A stretch of DNA of 64,000 nucleotides from Protula sp. h YS-2021 (GCA_949752745.1 OX457027.1:82081214-82145213); one strand, 5' to 3'. Positions 26,416-39,161 are shown, counted from the first letter of the stretch. Numbers and translations are program-made. Notes: a model not told the origin generated them from the letters alone.

Positions 26416-27359
26416 TGTCATCGTTCACGGGAAATGGCAATGAAATGATAGAATTTATTCTACTTTTTGCTTTAAAAAGTTCATAATTTTGTGCAAAAAT
26501 AACATCTTACCTTGAGTATGTGACTTAAATTAAGTTCATGGAATATTAAAGTCCACATTTTACGTATGAAATCTAGCGATTTTCCTGTGAAAAGCTTGTT
26601 CAGCTCCAGAGCAAAACCAGCACGCTGGATCAGTGTGAATCACTTTGAACCAGGTCTTCTAAGTCACTGTACGGTATTAACATAGACGGGTTGGGTACAT
26701 GATCATGTTCTCGAACTTGTGCATGTAAATAAAATATGCAGGATTTGTTTTTTGTTCGATTTTCGATCGACATTTAAATCCCACTTGCATTTCAGTTCCA
26801 ATTTCAACAGTTAAGCAATTTGTGTCCAATCAGTTCTATACCACAGTTACAGTGTTGTATTGTCTTCACTTATAAACGAACCAAATAATAATTTAAGCCA
26901 GAAATGGTTGACTAACAGTGTTTTTATATTCACTAGCTCATATTTTTCATTTTTTACGTTTCAATACATGCGGGCACATTCAATTAATACAAGAGAACCC
27001 CAGAAATAGGACCATCGAAGGGAATGGTGAAAAGCGGTCCTAATTCCAAGGTGGTCCCTTTTCCCGGGGACTGGGCATTTTAAGGACCTTTTAATGGTCT
27101 GATTGATCCTGTGTGCTTTGTTATTAAATACCCGAGTAAACTAAATAAAAAAATACCCATCTTTGAAAAATTTATTGCAACCTTTCGACCAAAGAAGATA
27201 CATTGGATAATACATATATATTCCGATGAATCTGGTAAAAAGGCAAATCAATTTAATCACAACGAGTTAAAATTAATATCCCAGTGAAGCTTGCGCATGT
27301 TCTTTGCAACAGTTACAGACTGAAGTCGTGCAATATCATAGCTTTAACAATGACTTTCG
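26416..27359. other. AT-rich intergenic stretch, nothing recognised
   Basis: There is no coding pattern. A segment near 26990-27090 (AGGACCAT...GCGGTCCTAATTCC...GGTGGTCCC) shares GGTCC motifs with 1500-1830, which may be another old non-coding repeat. Confidence 0.4.
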
Positions 27360-27545
27360 CTAAATAAATTCATCAATTGTTGATTGCTTGGATGAACACT
27401 TGTCCTGCAAAGCGGTTTCAATCTGCATAAAAAAAATCCTAGAGTTTTTGTCAAAAGAAGCGTCTTGAGCTGGTTCACGAAAGGAAGTGCTTCTTGAAGG
27501 CTGACCACGGATGGGTCATTCTGGCACTGCTCTTCACTGTCTAAA
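27360..27545 (-). pseudogene. Relic: C-terminal end of a pogo/Tigger-type transposase
   Basis: On the - strand the sequence reads GENEDLDSEEQCQNDPSVVS, then LQEALPFVNQLKTLLL. After a frameshift near 27432 it continues MQIETALQDKCSSKQSTIDEFI and a stop. The pattern (S-x-x-E-A-x3-V-x2-L, then a helix, then K-Q-(S/T)-T-I-x-x-F at the very end) is the typical tail of Tigger/pogo transposases. The DDE core is not visible. It is a short, frameshifted remnant of a DNA transposon. Confidence 0.6.
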
Positions 27546-28020
27546 TCCTCGTTTTCTCCCGGCGCATCCGTTCCTTGTTAGGACAAAAACTTTTCCTCCC
27601 TTCTCGTTCTCGACACTGCCCGTGGTTGCAAGAACGCTGTATCAATGCTGTCATTGTAGAATCGAAACAGGAGCTGATGTCATCAATCACGTATCCGTCC
27701 ATTACGCTTCCGCCTATTACGTCCCCAGATGAAAAAGTGGATATTTCGAGTACCCATCTCATTTAGATGAATTGTCGCTAGATGAATTGTCGTGGTTTCC
27801 TCTCAGAAAAATGTTCTATCTCAGTCAATGAGACTGAGTACATACATCTTAATCTTCTTGGCTTTCTCTGTTGACACTAGGCCATCTAATGTTGTATCCA
27901 ACCCCTCTCAAGAAATCTCCGACCGATTTTCGTCCAGCTGCAGGTTCAATGCACAAAACTGTTCAGGCGCCTCTGCAGAGAACTGTATTCCTTGCGGATC
28001 TCCCTGCATGTCTTCGTCAG

Positions 28021-28140
28021 TCAGGGTTCAAACATGTCATTTATATTTTCAAGCAACCGGTGGACAAAGGTTGTCTTGCAACTTCCCGTGCACCCGCTTA
28101 TTGAGACTGTGGTAGGCCCTTTCAAAGGAAACCTGTGTAC
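28021..28140 (-). pseudogene. Relic: P-loop ATPase N-terminus, packaging-ATPase-like
   Basis: On the - strand the frame reads FPLKGPTTVSISGCTGSCKT and TFVHRLLENINDMFEP, then a stop. GCTGSCKT is a Walker A motif with the second Gly of GSGKT changed to Cys. The context (hydrophobic strand before, TFV-x-R-L-L-x-N after) resembles the start of Polinton/adintovirus-type packaging ATPases, but it is more distant from the ATPase at 14071-14730. No Walker B could be placed with confidence. It may be a remnant of a second virus-like element. Confidence 0.4.
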
Positions 28141-28190
28141 CCTTCGACTACCAGATACCATATGGCAGCTAAAATGCATATCCAGTTCAT

Positions 28191-29141
28191 GAATACCGGA
28201 CAAAACGGCGACGGCCAAAACGGAGAAGAGACGAAAACGGCGACGGTTAAAACGGCGATGACCAAAACGGCGAAAAGTGCAACCCTGGACAAAACGGTGG
28301 CGAAGATTAATAATTTGATGTTGAAAATCAAAATACAAAGAACAGTATTGCCAGATAAATCAATTCATTTCTACTTGAAGATAATTAAATTTTACTTGAA
28401 TAATTAAATTTTAAGGGAAAAATAAAATGGATAATGTAACACTCATTTTCCCATATATTCCTAGTTGCAGTTATATGAGAATCCAACGTGGTGGGGGGGG
28501 GGGGGGTAAATAATTACATTTTGAAAGACAATTTTATTTAGCGATTGTGCCCATCAATCCGTTATTGCACGTGAATCCACATCACTAAAAGGCAAAATAA
28601 AAATGTCTTTAAAGGGACTTCGAATTGTCAGCAATGAAAGACTGATGAAATTTAATCGCCTCAATGAGTTAATCCTTATCTGTATCGGTTATGTGAAATG
28701 CTATTTTATATACGAATCCACACCTATGAGTGAGAAGATTAATTTTTTTTACCTGAGAAAATAATTTTCAGTTTTACCTGAAAAAAGATAAGTGAGTAAA
28801 TCATTCCTTGAGCAGATTACTGAGACAGTGACTGGTGACAGGAAGGAGGTGGTTAGGGAGGGCAGGAAGGGCGAAATGCAGAAAATGCAGGTTTGGGAGA
28901 AATGCAGCCCTGTGTTCAAATTTATCTATCTCTGATGGTTACATAAACTATGTTGGCAACGTTGTTACTTTTTACTTTTTTAATAAGCGTTTTAAAGCAT
29001 AAACTTAAAAAAAACTCCGTCGCCGTTTTGTTCGGGTTGCACTTGTCGCCGATTTGGCCATCGCCGTTTTGGCCGTCTTCGTTTTAGTCTTCTCTGTTAT
29101 GGCCGTCGCCGTTTTGACCTTCGCCGTTATGTCCGGACATC
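28191..29141. mobile_element. 951-bp non-autonomous DNA transposon, Mutator-like
   Basis: The ends are inverted repeats of about 115 bp made of degenerate CGGCGA(C/T)GGCCAAAA units: left GAATACCGGACAAAACGGCG, right (reverse complement) GATGTCCGGACATAACGGCG. The nonamer CCAGTTCAT lies directly outside both ends (28182-28190 and 29142-29150). Long TIRs and a 9-bp target duplication fit the Mutator superfamily. The interior is AT-rich with a poly-G run (about 28492-28506) and no transposase. Confidence 0.65.
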
Positions 29142-29157
29142 CCAGTTCATATATACC

Positions 29158-29401
<244 letters not shown>

Positions 29402-29574
29402 GAGTTACGGACGCAAAGACAATATAGAGAACCAATGATCTATTAATTACAAAATTTATTTCTAGAAGGCTAATAAAGTATCAATGCTAAGTAAATAAAG
29501 TAGTAAAAGGCTTTCAAAAGTTTGTTCTGTTCAAGATTATTGTTTAATAATAGTCTGTTAAGTAAGAGTTTAAT

Positions 29575-30060
29575 AATAGCGATAACCACACGGGTTACAG
29601 ACACTCCCAGAGATAACAGATCTCTGTCCACTTTGCATCATATAGCATGTTTGGTACGAGGCAACTGTGGGGAACTTCTCATTTATGATTTCGAACTCGC
29701 CACTAAGACGCATGAATGCATCAATGTCCAAAGCCCCACAATTCCAAAAATATCCTTCTCGATAGAGCTGGCTTATGTGATTGAACACAGATGCTAGAAA
29801 TAAATAGAAAGACGGTCGGGCCGCGGTCGTCGGCATACACAATGTCGGCGTGGAGAGCCTCTGCCACTTGGGAATTGAAGAAAGAGTAGGGCTCTTCCTC
29901 AAGAACATTCTCCAAATGTGACAGCCAAAATAGCATCTGCCTTTCAAGCGTCTTCCACACCTCCAGACGCATCCTGAGCTGTTGGATACCGTAGAACGGC
30001 CCACAGCCTTCCTTTGTGATTATCACAACGTAATCGTCCGCATCCGCTTACTTCTTTAGA
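29575..30060 (-). pseudogene. Unidentified coding relic with a frameshift
   Basis: On the - strand one frame gives DADDYVVIITKEGCGPFYGI, QQLRMRLEVWKTLERQMLFW and more up to about 29740. The next frame then continues IDAFMRLSGEFEIINEKFPT to a stop near 29570. Together they look like one protein of about 150 residues with balanced composition and a GCGPFYG motif. I do not recognise the family. It could be a host gene exon, a pseudogene or part of an old element. Confidence 0.35.
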
Positions 30061-30185
30061 CTAAGTAGGTACCGATCACCCATACCGTCGCATATATTCA
30101 TATACTAGAATGGGATGCCTCGCGTCTATATTTCGGAACTGCACCTGGTCGTCTGTAAAGAAAACAAAATAAATTTGTTTAAGAT

Positions 30186-30405
<220 letters not shown>

Positions 30406-30419
30406 GAATATTATCAATT

Positions 30420-31430
30420 ATTCTTCTTTTTATTGTTATTATCATTATCCCTTCAGTCATTTTGTAGTTTTGTTTTGTTAATTAGAGCAGACTCACCTCC
30501 AACAAAAGTTCTGTTGGGATTTTTTTTGTAGTAGAAATAGTTTTCCTCCCTGACGCAGTCTTGTGCTCTTGACATTAAAACAATACAAAATAATAGTGGC
30601 CTTGCTTTTCTTTGTGCAGCATATAATGGGCCGTAATATTATAATACAATGTATTTTTGATTAAGTCACTTAAAGGAATAAACCATTCATTGATCTGTAT
30701 TGACACAATGTAACCCGTTAAGGGTCGGCTGTGTCGTTAAACAAATCATATGGCTAACTAGCTAGCTTCAGGAAATAAAACCGCGAATTTATTGTTTTAG
30801 AATAGGAATATTTTTTTATATTTTTTACATTACGAAATACATAGCAACTATCGCCTTCCTTTACTCTATCACAGAAGGCAAAAACCAAAACACGGCGTTC
30901 ATCCTTCATAAAAGGTGGTTTCAACAGTGTGTCTAAACCTCACATATGTTGTTTCTGACGTACTATGTTGCGTTTACACTTTCAAAATGCTTTCACATCA
31001 CACATAATAGTTAAACTAAAAATATTATGAAAATTTCTAGTTCACATCAGTGAAAATCCTTTTTTTCGTTTACGTGAAATGTTCTAGATTGCTTCTAATT
31101 ATTTGGCTTATTTTTATCAGGTCTTTTACGTGTTGTTTTGAGAAACTCTTTCTTCATGCCCCTCTCGTTAAAAGTCTCTTTCAAGTTGCACAGTTCCCCT
31201 CATCTTAATGTTCTTTCTTCACAAGATAAATTTTTATCACACTGATAAAACTTAGTTCTACATATATTATAAGAAACATCGAAATGAATAAATGACTTGT
31301 AACAAGTGTGTCGTAAGTGATAAGTAGTATATTACATATCTGCTGACTAAAAAGCAACAGTTTTTGGTGAAGTTCTTGAGCCACGTGTAGCAAGATTCCA
31401 GATGATCTGCCTGCTGTATCTCATTCGCTC
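30420..31430. other. AT-rich intergenic stretch, nothing recognised
   Basis: No exon pattern, tandem repeat or transposon end could be identified here. Confidence 0.5.
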
Positions 31431-31436
31431 TCATGA

Positions 31437-31680
31437 CCAGCCCCGGTGGCCTAGTGGTTAGTGTCTGCCTCTAAACTGGAAGACTGCAGATTCAAACCCC
31501 AGTCGGGTCACACCTAAGACTTGGGACTCTTCCCTGTTACAATGTGAGGCACTCCACATGTAAGAGTTAGAAGGAGGGCTGGAATGCCCATTTCAGTACA
31601 ATGTGGCAGGGGGATCCCAACATGACCATAGCAGTTGAAAGGGATCTAAAGAACAAGACAATACAATACTCATGGCGCTA
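31437..31680 (+). mobile_element. tRNA-derived SINE, near full length
   Basis: The head GCCCCGGTGGCCTAGTGGTTA has an A box (TGGCCTAGTGG), and GCAGATTCAAACCCC has a B box (GATTCAAACCC), as in tRNA-derived SINEs. The body continues TGTGAGGCACTCCACATGTAAG and ends with AAAGAACAAGACAATACAATAC, a short (ACAAT)-type tail. The body matches a second, 5'-truncated copy at 32255-32425. Confidence 0.8.
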
Positions 31681-32254
31681 TGACGAATTGTCATGTAGCC
31701 ATTGCATCAAAGTGGTATACTGTTTTGAAGATTCAGCTCTTGAAGTTGAAGTGCTGTTATTTCTAGAAAGCAGATTTAGAAACATGGCTCCAAACAAATG
31801 TCATATTTTTGTACTTATATCTTAAGAAATTAATAAAAACTGAGTACTTCTATACAGCATGTCATATTGCAATATATGCACATTTCTGCAGCAGTTGTTA
31901 GTTTATAAATTATTACCAGTTACTCTATCTATTGATGCCGAGTTCACTTCAACCACACCTACGTCCTCTATGACGGGATTTTTCACTCACATTTAATGAA
32001 AATTTTCAAAGCTGGTATGTCTTTATAAGTTACAAATGTTATTACATAAGATCACCTGATACAATGGTGAATCTGTTTTACTTTCTTTCATTTTATAGTG
32101 GTTATGCTGTAGCACATTATTGTTATTAGGAATTGCTTACTTGTTGCTAATTCTGGACATTCCAGTAATTTGTGTACACTTGTTTGATTAAAGAAATGTG
32201 AGCAACTACAACGTAAAGCACAAGTTGCATCAGTTCTCTTCTTTCAATATCTTA

Positions 32255-32425
32255 GGTCATACCTAGGACTTTAAAATTGGGACCCCTCCTTGCTACCCTG
32301 TGAGGCACTCCATATGTAAGCGTTAGAAGGAGAGCTAGAATGCCCCATTTCAGTATAATGTGGCAAGGGGATCCCGACATGACCATAGCAGTTGAAAGGG
32401 ATCTAAAGAACAATGCAATACAATG
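32255..32425 (+). mobile_element. tRNA-derived SINE, 5'-truncated copy
   Basis: It begins GTCATACCTAGGACTTT, corresponding to the end of the tRNA head of the copy at 31437, and follows the body closely (TGTGAGGCACTCCATATGTAAG, GATCCCGACATGACCATAGC) to the AACAATGCAATACAAT tail. The tRNA-like promoter boxes are missing. Confidence 0.8.
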
Positions 32426-32429
32426 TACT

Positions 32430-34890
32430 AAATGAGAGTGTGAGAACGAAAATATAACTAATTAATTCTATTCCCTTTTTCTCGCCTGACAGTTTGTATG
32501 TATTTGGCAGAGAACCCCCTTCTAGTTTTTTTATTATACACCTGACCGTGCACGTATAAAAGAATGATAGAAAAATACTGAGTGCAGTTTTTTCCGCATT
32601 GCACACTCCCGGCCCCTTATAAGTATACTTTTTAGGAGCGAAATACACTGACTCAAACTTACAGGAATGAGTACGTAGTAACTAACATGTGTGAATGTTT
32701 ATAAACCTCAAATAATCGCAAACGTCATATAATTAGAAACGTCATTTGTGTTTTGTTGCGTTGTTATTTCGCGATTTGAGTTGAAATAGATTACTTCCGT
32801 TGAACTGTCAAAATAACAAGACACATTCGAAAGGAAAAAATACTTGCTTAGCGAGCGTGCTCGTGAGGTTAGTTCTTAAACCACACTAGTCTGAAGGCAT
32901 ATGAATTAGTTTGTTTGTAATTTACCTGATGGCAAAAAGAAAGGTAATTTTTTATTTTTAAAAGTTGTTGCTGTTGTTAGTAAATTTATACTTTGTTTGG
33001 GTCATTTATTCCATGAAAACGGGGACAGGGTGGGGGTGGTAGGTGTAACGTATACGCAAATAATCATTGCACATTAACATAATTGCAAATAAATATTCAT
33101 TTTTTTTCTTAAACATAAATATAAAGAAATCAGGCCCAATATCAAAACCAGCTGGCAGCAGTTCTAATGGCGCGTCTCCCCAACTGAGCATAAAGAAAGC
33201 AAAAACTTTGCAAAATCAACAATGCCAGCATTTAACTGGTATTCACACTAATTAAGCGGTGGTTTTTGCAAGTGGTGAGTGGACATACAACACATTGCGA
33301 TTTATTTATTCAGGTACGAGCAATAATTACTAGCATGGTGCTAATATCTAATACACTGCAAATGATTAACATTTGTAACGTACAGTTTTATTTAATTTTA
33401 ATATGAATAGTTTAAAAGTTCAAGTAAGGACATATTTGTACTTTTTTATATAGGTAATACTCTGATCGCTTGTATTAATGGGAAATTAATCTGTATTGTT
33501 ATTCCTATCTACTGACTCATCCAATGTATACAATCTACACAACAGAAACAATTGCAACGTAAATTATATAAGCATAGGAAAGAGGTATAAAGGAAACAGC
33601 TCATGCATGTTTAATCTAAAATTGAGAGGATTGTGTGATTATAAGTAATCCGGCGCAAGTTCTTGTTGCACGATCAATTTAATCTGACAGTTATCTTATC
33701 TTTCAGTTGAGCAGTGTTTTAAAATCAAATTATTCTTCGGAATTTTACGGGGTTTTACGTTGCAAGTTCGTTTCTTTGTAGGGCATTAAAACACCAAATC
33801 GGAATTTCAAAATGAATTTATTTCATATGCAACATTTGTATAAACATGCTTTCAAAAATATAACACGATGATTTCAATGCATTAGTTGATCTAAAACTAC
33901 CTATTATATCAATGAACATATTTGTGAGCTGTAGTATACATAATCCGGATTTCAGATTGACATGGACCTTTTGCAGACTGCCAGACACCGCAAAATAGTT
34001 TTTCTAGCTAAACATTTAATTTATATTTGACATAGCAATTTCACTTCTATATCAAACTACATTTCTGGATTTTCAGTATCTGATTATGATTTCATGGCTT
34101 AGCAATTGCCAAGTAACCCATCAATTAATACAAGACTACGAAAAACTAATGAAGCATGTAAACAAAAGTCTTGCGGGTATTAATCGGCGTCACATTCCTC
34201 TTCAGTATCAGTTGTTGCTAGCACACTTGGCATTAATGATCCGTGCATTCCTCTCCAGTATTTGTTGCCGCTGGTACACCTGTAACAACTAAATATTTGA
34301 ACTAATCATAGAATGTGATATATAGAGTATCTGTGTAGTGTCGTTTAGGTTATAGCTCTTCTTAAGTAGAAAAAATAGTTCCCTCACGAGATCAAGTTCC
34401 CTGTATCATCGATATATATTTATCACTTTTTATCACTTTTGAACTATCAACGATATATTTCTGGAAGTTCATTAATACATTATGAAATTACGAATTAAGT
34501 TTTTGAAATTATTTAATGAAATTCACCTAATTCCACAAGTTCAAGCTTATGGGGCAGCTGCCCGTGTCCGCCCCATTCACATTTAGGAAGAATGTTGTCT
34601 TTGGTTGTTTTGGAGCACCTCAAAGCTTTCGTTGCTACTTTCTATAATCGTTCCTATCCGCCCTGTCAAAGTGCACAGTTGCGTTGGAGATTTTTTGGCA
34701 ATTCCATTCCGCGATCTCTTTCGTCCGCATCAACAGCTGTGTTTGGCATGTGGATTAAAACAGCGATCAGGTACAGTGCCTTCTTGAGACCTTATAGAAA
34801 ACAAACAATGACCATGCGTAATCAAAGTAGCAGAAAAGAAAAAGAGCACAGTTTACTTTCCGTGGATGTTACATATCAGGGATAGACGAA
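32430..34890. other. AT-rich intergenic stretch, nothing recognised
   Basis: Frames at 34086-34292 and 34592-34885 have a balanced composition and may be remains of exons, but I see no domain marks and no convincing splice sites. The rest is AT-rich without repeats that I can name. Confidence 0.45.
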
Positions 34891-34892
34891 CG

Positions 34893-34985
34893 CATGGAAA
34901 GTAAATGTAGTTGATGTTACAGACCAACCCGTACCTTTTAACTGTAGTGGAATAGAAAACGTACACTTTACAGTATTTTCTTATT
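34893..34985 (+). pseudogene. Relic of the LRR membrane-protein gene
   Basis: The + strand reads WKVNVVDVTDQPVPFNCSGI and ENVHFTVFSYC, matching WRVNVVDVRDQPIPFNCSGI and ENLHFTLISDC of the gene at 45894-46613. It is cut off at AACAG, where the first old HEXXH-gene copy begins on the other strand. Only about 90 bp of homology remains. Confidence 0.65.
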
Positions 34986-35290
34986 GTAAACAGAAGGTAT
35001 TGACGGATCATTCAGTATCCTAAGAAATACCTGAAAGCTATAACCCGCTTTATCTGAAAAGGACGACATCATAATCGCTGTCTCCTCGGCAACCAGTCGT
35101 TTCAAATTCAAAGATACGGACCTGCACTTGCTCTGTGTTATCCCCCTTATAAAATAGCTGGCGATTAACGCTCTACGATTATTTGCATTTTTGGCGAAAC
35201 ATGCGATATCCTTCACGGCACGTCGCTTTGCTTCCTTCTCTAACTTCAGCAAAAAGGAATCTGCAGTTATAGCTGCACATCTTTCATAAT
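34981..35290 (-). pseudogene. Old HEXXH-gene copy A (N-terminal part only)
   Basis: The - strand encodes LKLEKEAKRRAVKDIACFAK, then SFSDKAGYSFQVFLRILNDP and SIPSV, where the homology ends at the LRR relic. It keeps the DKAGYSF-x-V segment that the young 1,843-bp units have lost. The HEXXH region is absent. Homologous non-coding flank continues to about 35820. Confidence 0.65.
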
Positions 35291-35821
35291 TATACTAGCG
35301 TATTGTCTCTATTTTTCTTTACTCTGGTGAGAATAAGCCGAGAAGCTAAGTGCGGCGAGAAAATCTCGTCAAGTTAAGTTTACCTGTAGATATCTCTAAA
35401 GACGATGTTTTATGTTAACATGAGAATTTATAGTAGATATGGAATACAGTAGCTTCATACCTAAGAACCTAGGTGTTAGTAAATAAATTTTCCAATTAAA
35501 GGTAGAATTAGTTTTAGTGTATTCATTGTATTAGTGGTGTCATGAATAAGAGAAAGAAGCATCAAGAAGTATTATCTTTTAAATGCATGTTATGTTTTAT
35601 TTGTTTACTTATAGATTATATCTGTTGAAATGTCCAGTGCTTAATCAAGAAGAAATAGAAAAGACATTTATAAAATGCAACATGTTCACGAAGAGCTGTA
35701 GTATTTTTTTTACAAAAATGAAAGCATATTTAACAAATTTTTACATCCTCATCGTCACTTAATCATTTCAATGGAGCTTCGTTAATCCTGTCTTGCATTC
35801 TACACTGGTCAGAGCGTCCTT

Positions 35822-36275
35822 ATTTTAAAAACAGTTTGCGTTCACCATCAACCCAATCCAACGCATGGGCTCAATCGTGTATAACCGTGTCGAGCAGGCT
35901 TTGAGCGCAGTTGATATCATTGATATCAATTACTATCCTGAAATTACCTTGAGACAGGCGCTCTGTCGTTCCTTCACATTTAACAGAAGGTATTGACGGA
36001 TCATTCAATATCCTAAGCAATACCTCAAAGCTATAACCCGCTTTATCTGAAAAGGACTTCTTCATAGGCGCTGTCTCCTTGGCAACCAGTTGTTTCAAAT
36101 TCAAATATGCGGATCTGCACTTGCTCTGTGTTATCCCCCTTACAAAATAGCTGGCGAATAACTCTCTTATTTGTAGGTTTGGCGAAACATGCGATATCCT
36201 TCACGGCACGTCGCTTTGCTTCCTTCTCAAATTTGAGCAAGGAGGAATCTATAGTTATAGCTGCACATCTTTCAT
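35822..36275 (-). pseudogene. Old HEXXH-gene copy B
   Basis: The - strand encodes FEKEAKRRAVKDIACFAKPT, then a frameshift near 36110, then KAGYSFEVLLRILNDPSIPS, CAQSLLDTVIHD, and TGA where the young copies have Trp of HEWAH. After the stop AHALDWVDGERKLFLK and another stop (TAA) follow. So the motif is HD-stop-AH here. It lies about 1 kb from copy A and from copy C, as old tandem units. Confidence 0.7.
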
Positions 36276-36805
36276 AATTATACTAGCGTATTATCTCCAG
36301 TTTTCTTTACTCTAGTGAGAATAATCCGCGAAGTCAAGTGCGGCGAGAAAATCTCGTCAAGTTAAGTTTACCTGGTGGTATCTCTAAATGAGGTGATGTT
36401 TTATGTTAACATGAGAATTAATAGTAGATACGGAATACAGTAGCTTCATATCTCAGGCTAAGGTGTCAGTGAATAAATTTTCCAATTAAAAGTAGAATTA
36501 GTTTTAGTGTATTCATTGTATTAGCGGTGTCGCGAAAACGAGAAAGAAGCATCAAGAAGTATTATCTTTTAAATGCATATTATGTTTTATTTGTTTACTT
36601 ATAGATTATATCTTTTAAGTTGGTCAATGCTTAATCAAGAAGAAATAGAAAAGACATTTATTAATACAACATGTTCCCGAATAACTCTGTTATTTCTTTT
36701 ACAAAAATGAAAGCATATTTAACAAATATTAACATCCTCATCTTCATTTAATCATTTCAATTAAGCTTCGTTAATTCTGTCATGCATTCTACACTGGTCA
36801 GGGCG

Positions 36806-37165
36806 TGCGTATTTTAAAAACAGTTTGCGTTCACTATTAAGCTAATCCAAAGCATGGGCTCACTCGTGTATAACTGTGTCGAGCAGGCTTTGAGCGCATA
36901 CGCAGTTGATATCTTGATATAAACGACTATCCTGAAATTACCTTGAGACGGGCGCTCTGTCGTCCTTTCTCATTTAACAGAAGGTATTGAAAAATCATTC
37001 AATATCCCAGGCAATACCTCAAGGCTATAACGCGCTTTATCTGAAAAGGACGACTTCGTAAGCACTGTTTCCTCGAAACGTTTCTAGTCGTTTCAAATTC
37101 AAAGATACGGACCTCCACTTTAAGGGCTTGCTCTGGGTTATCCCCCCTCTCTGTAAAATAATAGG
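36806..37165 (-). pseudogene. Old HEXXH-gene copy C
   Basis: The - strand has SLLDTVIHE, then TGA at the Trp position, then AHALD with a further stop. Upstream, the RILND region is altered by substitutions. The sequence loses similarity near 37165; a second short repeat of the unit's 3' flank lies at 37180-37320. Confidence 0.6.
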
Positions 37166-37588
37166 GGATTACCTCTCTACTTTTACAAAAATGAAAGCGT
37201 GTTTAACAAATATTTACATCCTCATCATTAATCATTTCAATAGAGCTTCGTTAATTCTGTCCTGCATTCTACACTGGTCAGGGCGTCCACATTTCAAAAA
37301 CAGTTTGCCCAGTCCCCCGCTAGACTCATGTATGTCACTCGAAACCATGAGAATTTATTCGGCTCTGATTTATTAATTTAAAATAAGAAAGACTAGCAAT
37401 CGAGTAATTCAGTGCACCTTTTATTCCGTGTTGGACGTTGACACTGGACACTGAACACTGGACGCTGTACACTGTACACTGATTCTCTGAATCACAACAG
37501 AAAATAAACAACAATTAAGAAACATGTGAAAATATAATTCTTAACGTAATGCAAACACTCATATTACGGTGAAGTCGTATAGAGGTTT

Positions 37589-38337
37589 TGATACTCAACT
37601 CAAAAAGTTTTCAATTTAAAATATAACCCTAATGCGTGACAGAGCATACCAGATATTGCCGTCTTCCAATCTACAAGTCTTATATACTGTCAACTATTCT
37701 GTAGACTGCTATGAAATTTTGCAGTTTTCACTTGAATTCTTGTTATTTTTACAATAACTTAACAATATTCCGCTATCGTTGTTATCCGCTGTGAAGTTCA
37801 CAAGTGAATTCAAATCCGTTGCTGATTCGTCGCAGAACATAAATCCTTATGATTTTAAGTTGTACTGATTTTTACACCGAAAAACGTTGCTTATATACGT
37901 TTCGGATTGACAGGAGTAATTGGGTTCTAGAACGTGATTGGCTAAGGTTAACGAGGAAGGCATACCACCCGCCCTGACTGAGTAAACGCTGTTGAGATTA
38001 GCGAGCAGACCATATAAATCGTAACAGCGGAGATGTCGTGCGACGCTGGTACTAACTGCAATTAGGGTTAAGTGTTAACCCCAATAACATGAATGCAATT
38101 GACTTTCGAATTTAAAAATACAGGAAATTATTAAAACTTAATTCATAGCCCGAGATTAAATTGTAAAGCAATTTTAAAAAGCGCATTGTAAAGAGCATGC
38201 TCTGATAAACACAACGATACCAAACTCGACATATTCCCAAAAAAATTACATCCGTCAAACTATGCTATATATATCGATATGAACAGTTCGAGAAAAAATC
38301 CCTAGATCTCGTTTCGCGGAACTTGGTACATCTAACA
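37589..38337 (-). repeat. BEL/Pao 3' LTR
   Basis: It matches 41088-41891 through shared blocks such as ACCAGATATTGCCGTCTTCC, GTGAAGTTCACAAGTGAATTC and GCGGAACTTGGTA. Ends are approximate. Confidence 0.7.
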
Positions 38338-38512
38338 CTTTCACCCCGCTGGAGAGTAGTTTGCAGAAATCTAGGGGGTGACCTTCCAAGTTCACCAGTC
38401 CATGGGTCGCAGAGCAGTGCACGCAACGAAGGGGACCCCTCTTTGGCTAGAACTGACGTCATCACTCTGTCTCTTCGGTCGGCCTCGTTGGTTCTTCGAG
38501 GTTCAGCTCCGT

Positions 38513-39012
38513 TACTGGTCGTCGAACCTGTTTCCCTCGGCTGCGTAGGTTGAAGCCCAAACGAGCCCGTCACGGATTGGCTCCACTTCTAGCACTAGTC
38601 CGATCGGCCACTGTCCTCTAGGTGTGTTGGTATCACGGATGAGGACAACATCTGCGAGGCGCAGATTCTCACGAGCTGTCCTCAAGCATGGCCTTTCCTG
38701 TAGTCTCTGCACGTATTCTTTCAGCCAGCGCTTCCAGAAAACATTGGCCAAATCCTGCTCGCGGCGCCACCAACGACGCGTGTAGTTCTCGTCCTCGGTA
38801 AATTTCCTCATAGGTCAGGAGCCGTATGAGCGCAGCAGAACCAGCTTTGCTGGTGTGAGAACTTCCAGGTCGTTAGGATTGTCTCCTGAGTAGGTGAGGG
38901 GTCGGTCGTTCATAACCTGCTCGGCCTCGGTGAGTGTCGTGAGGAGCGTCTCGTCCGTAAGCGGCTGGTCGCGGGTTATGGCAAGGAGGATCTTCCTAAC
39001 GCTTCTGATCAT
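38513..39012 (-). pseudogene. BEL/Pao integrase C-terminal part
   Basis: Two frames on the - strand together give LLTTLTEAEQVMNDRPLTYS, LEVLTPAKLVLLRSYGS, then RRWWRREQDLANVFWKRWLK, RENLRLADVVLIRDTNTPRG and WPIGLVLEVEPIRDGLV. This is the end of a BEL/Pao integrase (N-x-R-P-L-T-Y region followed by the DUF5641 domain). A frameshift lies near 38815. The catalytic Asp residues upstream are gone. Confidence 0.8.
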
Positions 39013-39161
39013 TTGCTCTGTGGCGTCTCCACGTAGCTAGCGTGAGGTTGATTGAAGCCCCAGTCGATCCCGTAGTCGGCGGCTGAGGGTACGTCGATTC
39101 CGATTAGCAGCCCGATGTCTCCCTTGGATCGAGTAGGGGCCTTAATCCCTGCTAAGTGGGG

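Noticed and set aside
27541..27762. Possible Walker B (VIDDI) and rest of a packaging ATPase beside the P-loop relic
   Set aside because: The following segment does not align with the sensor region without several frameshifts, and the adjacent sequence is better explained as the end of a pogo-type transposase.
31437..31510. tRNA gene
   Set aside because: A and B boxes are present, but the fold is imperfect and the sequence continues into a SINE body that recurs at 32255. It is a SINE head.
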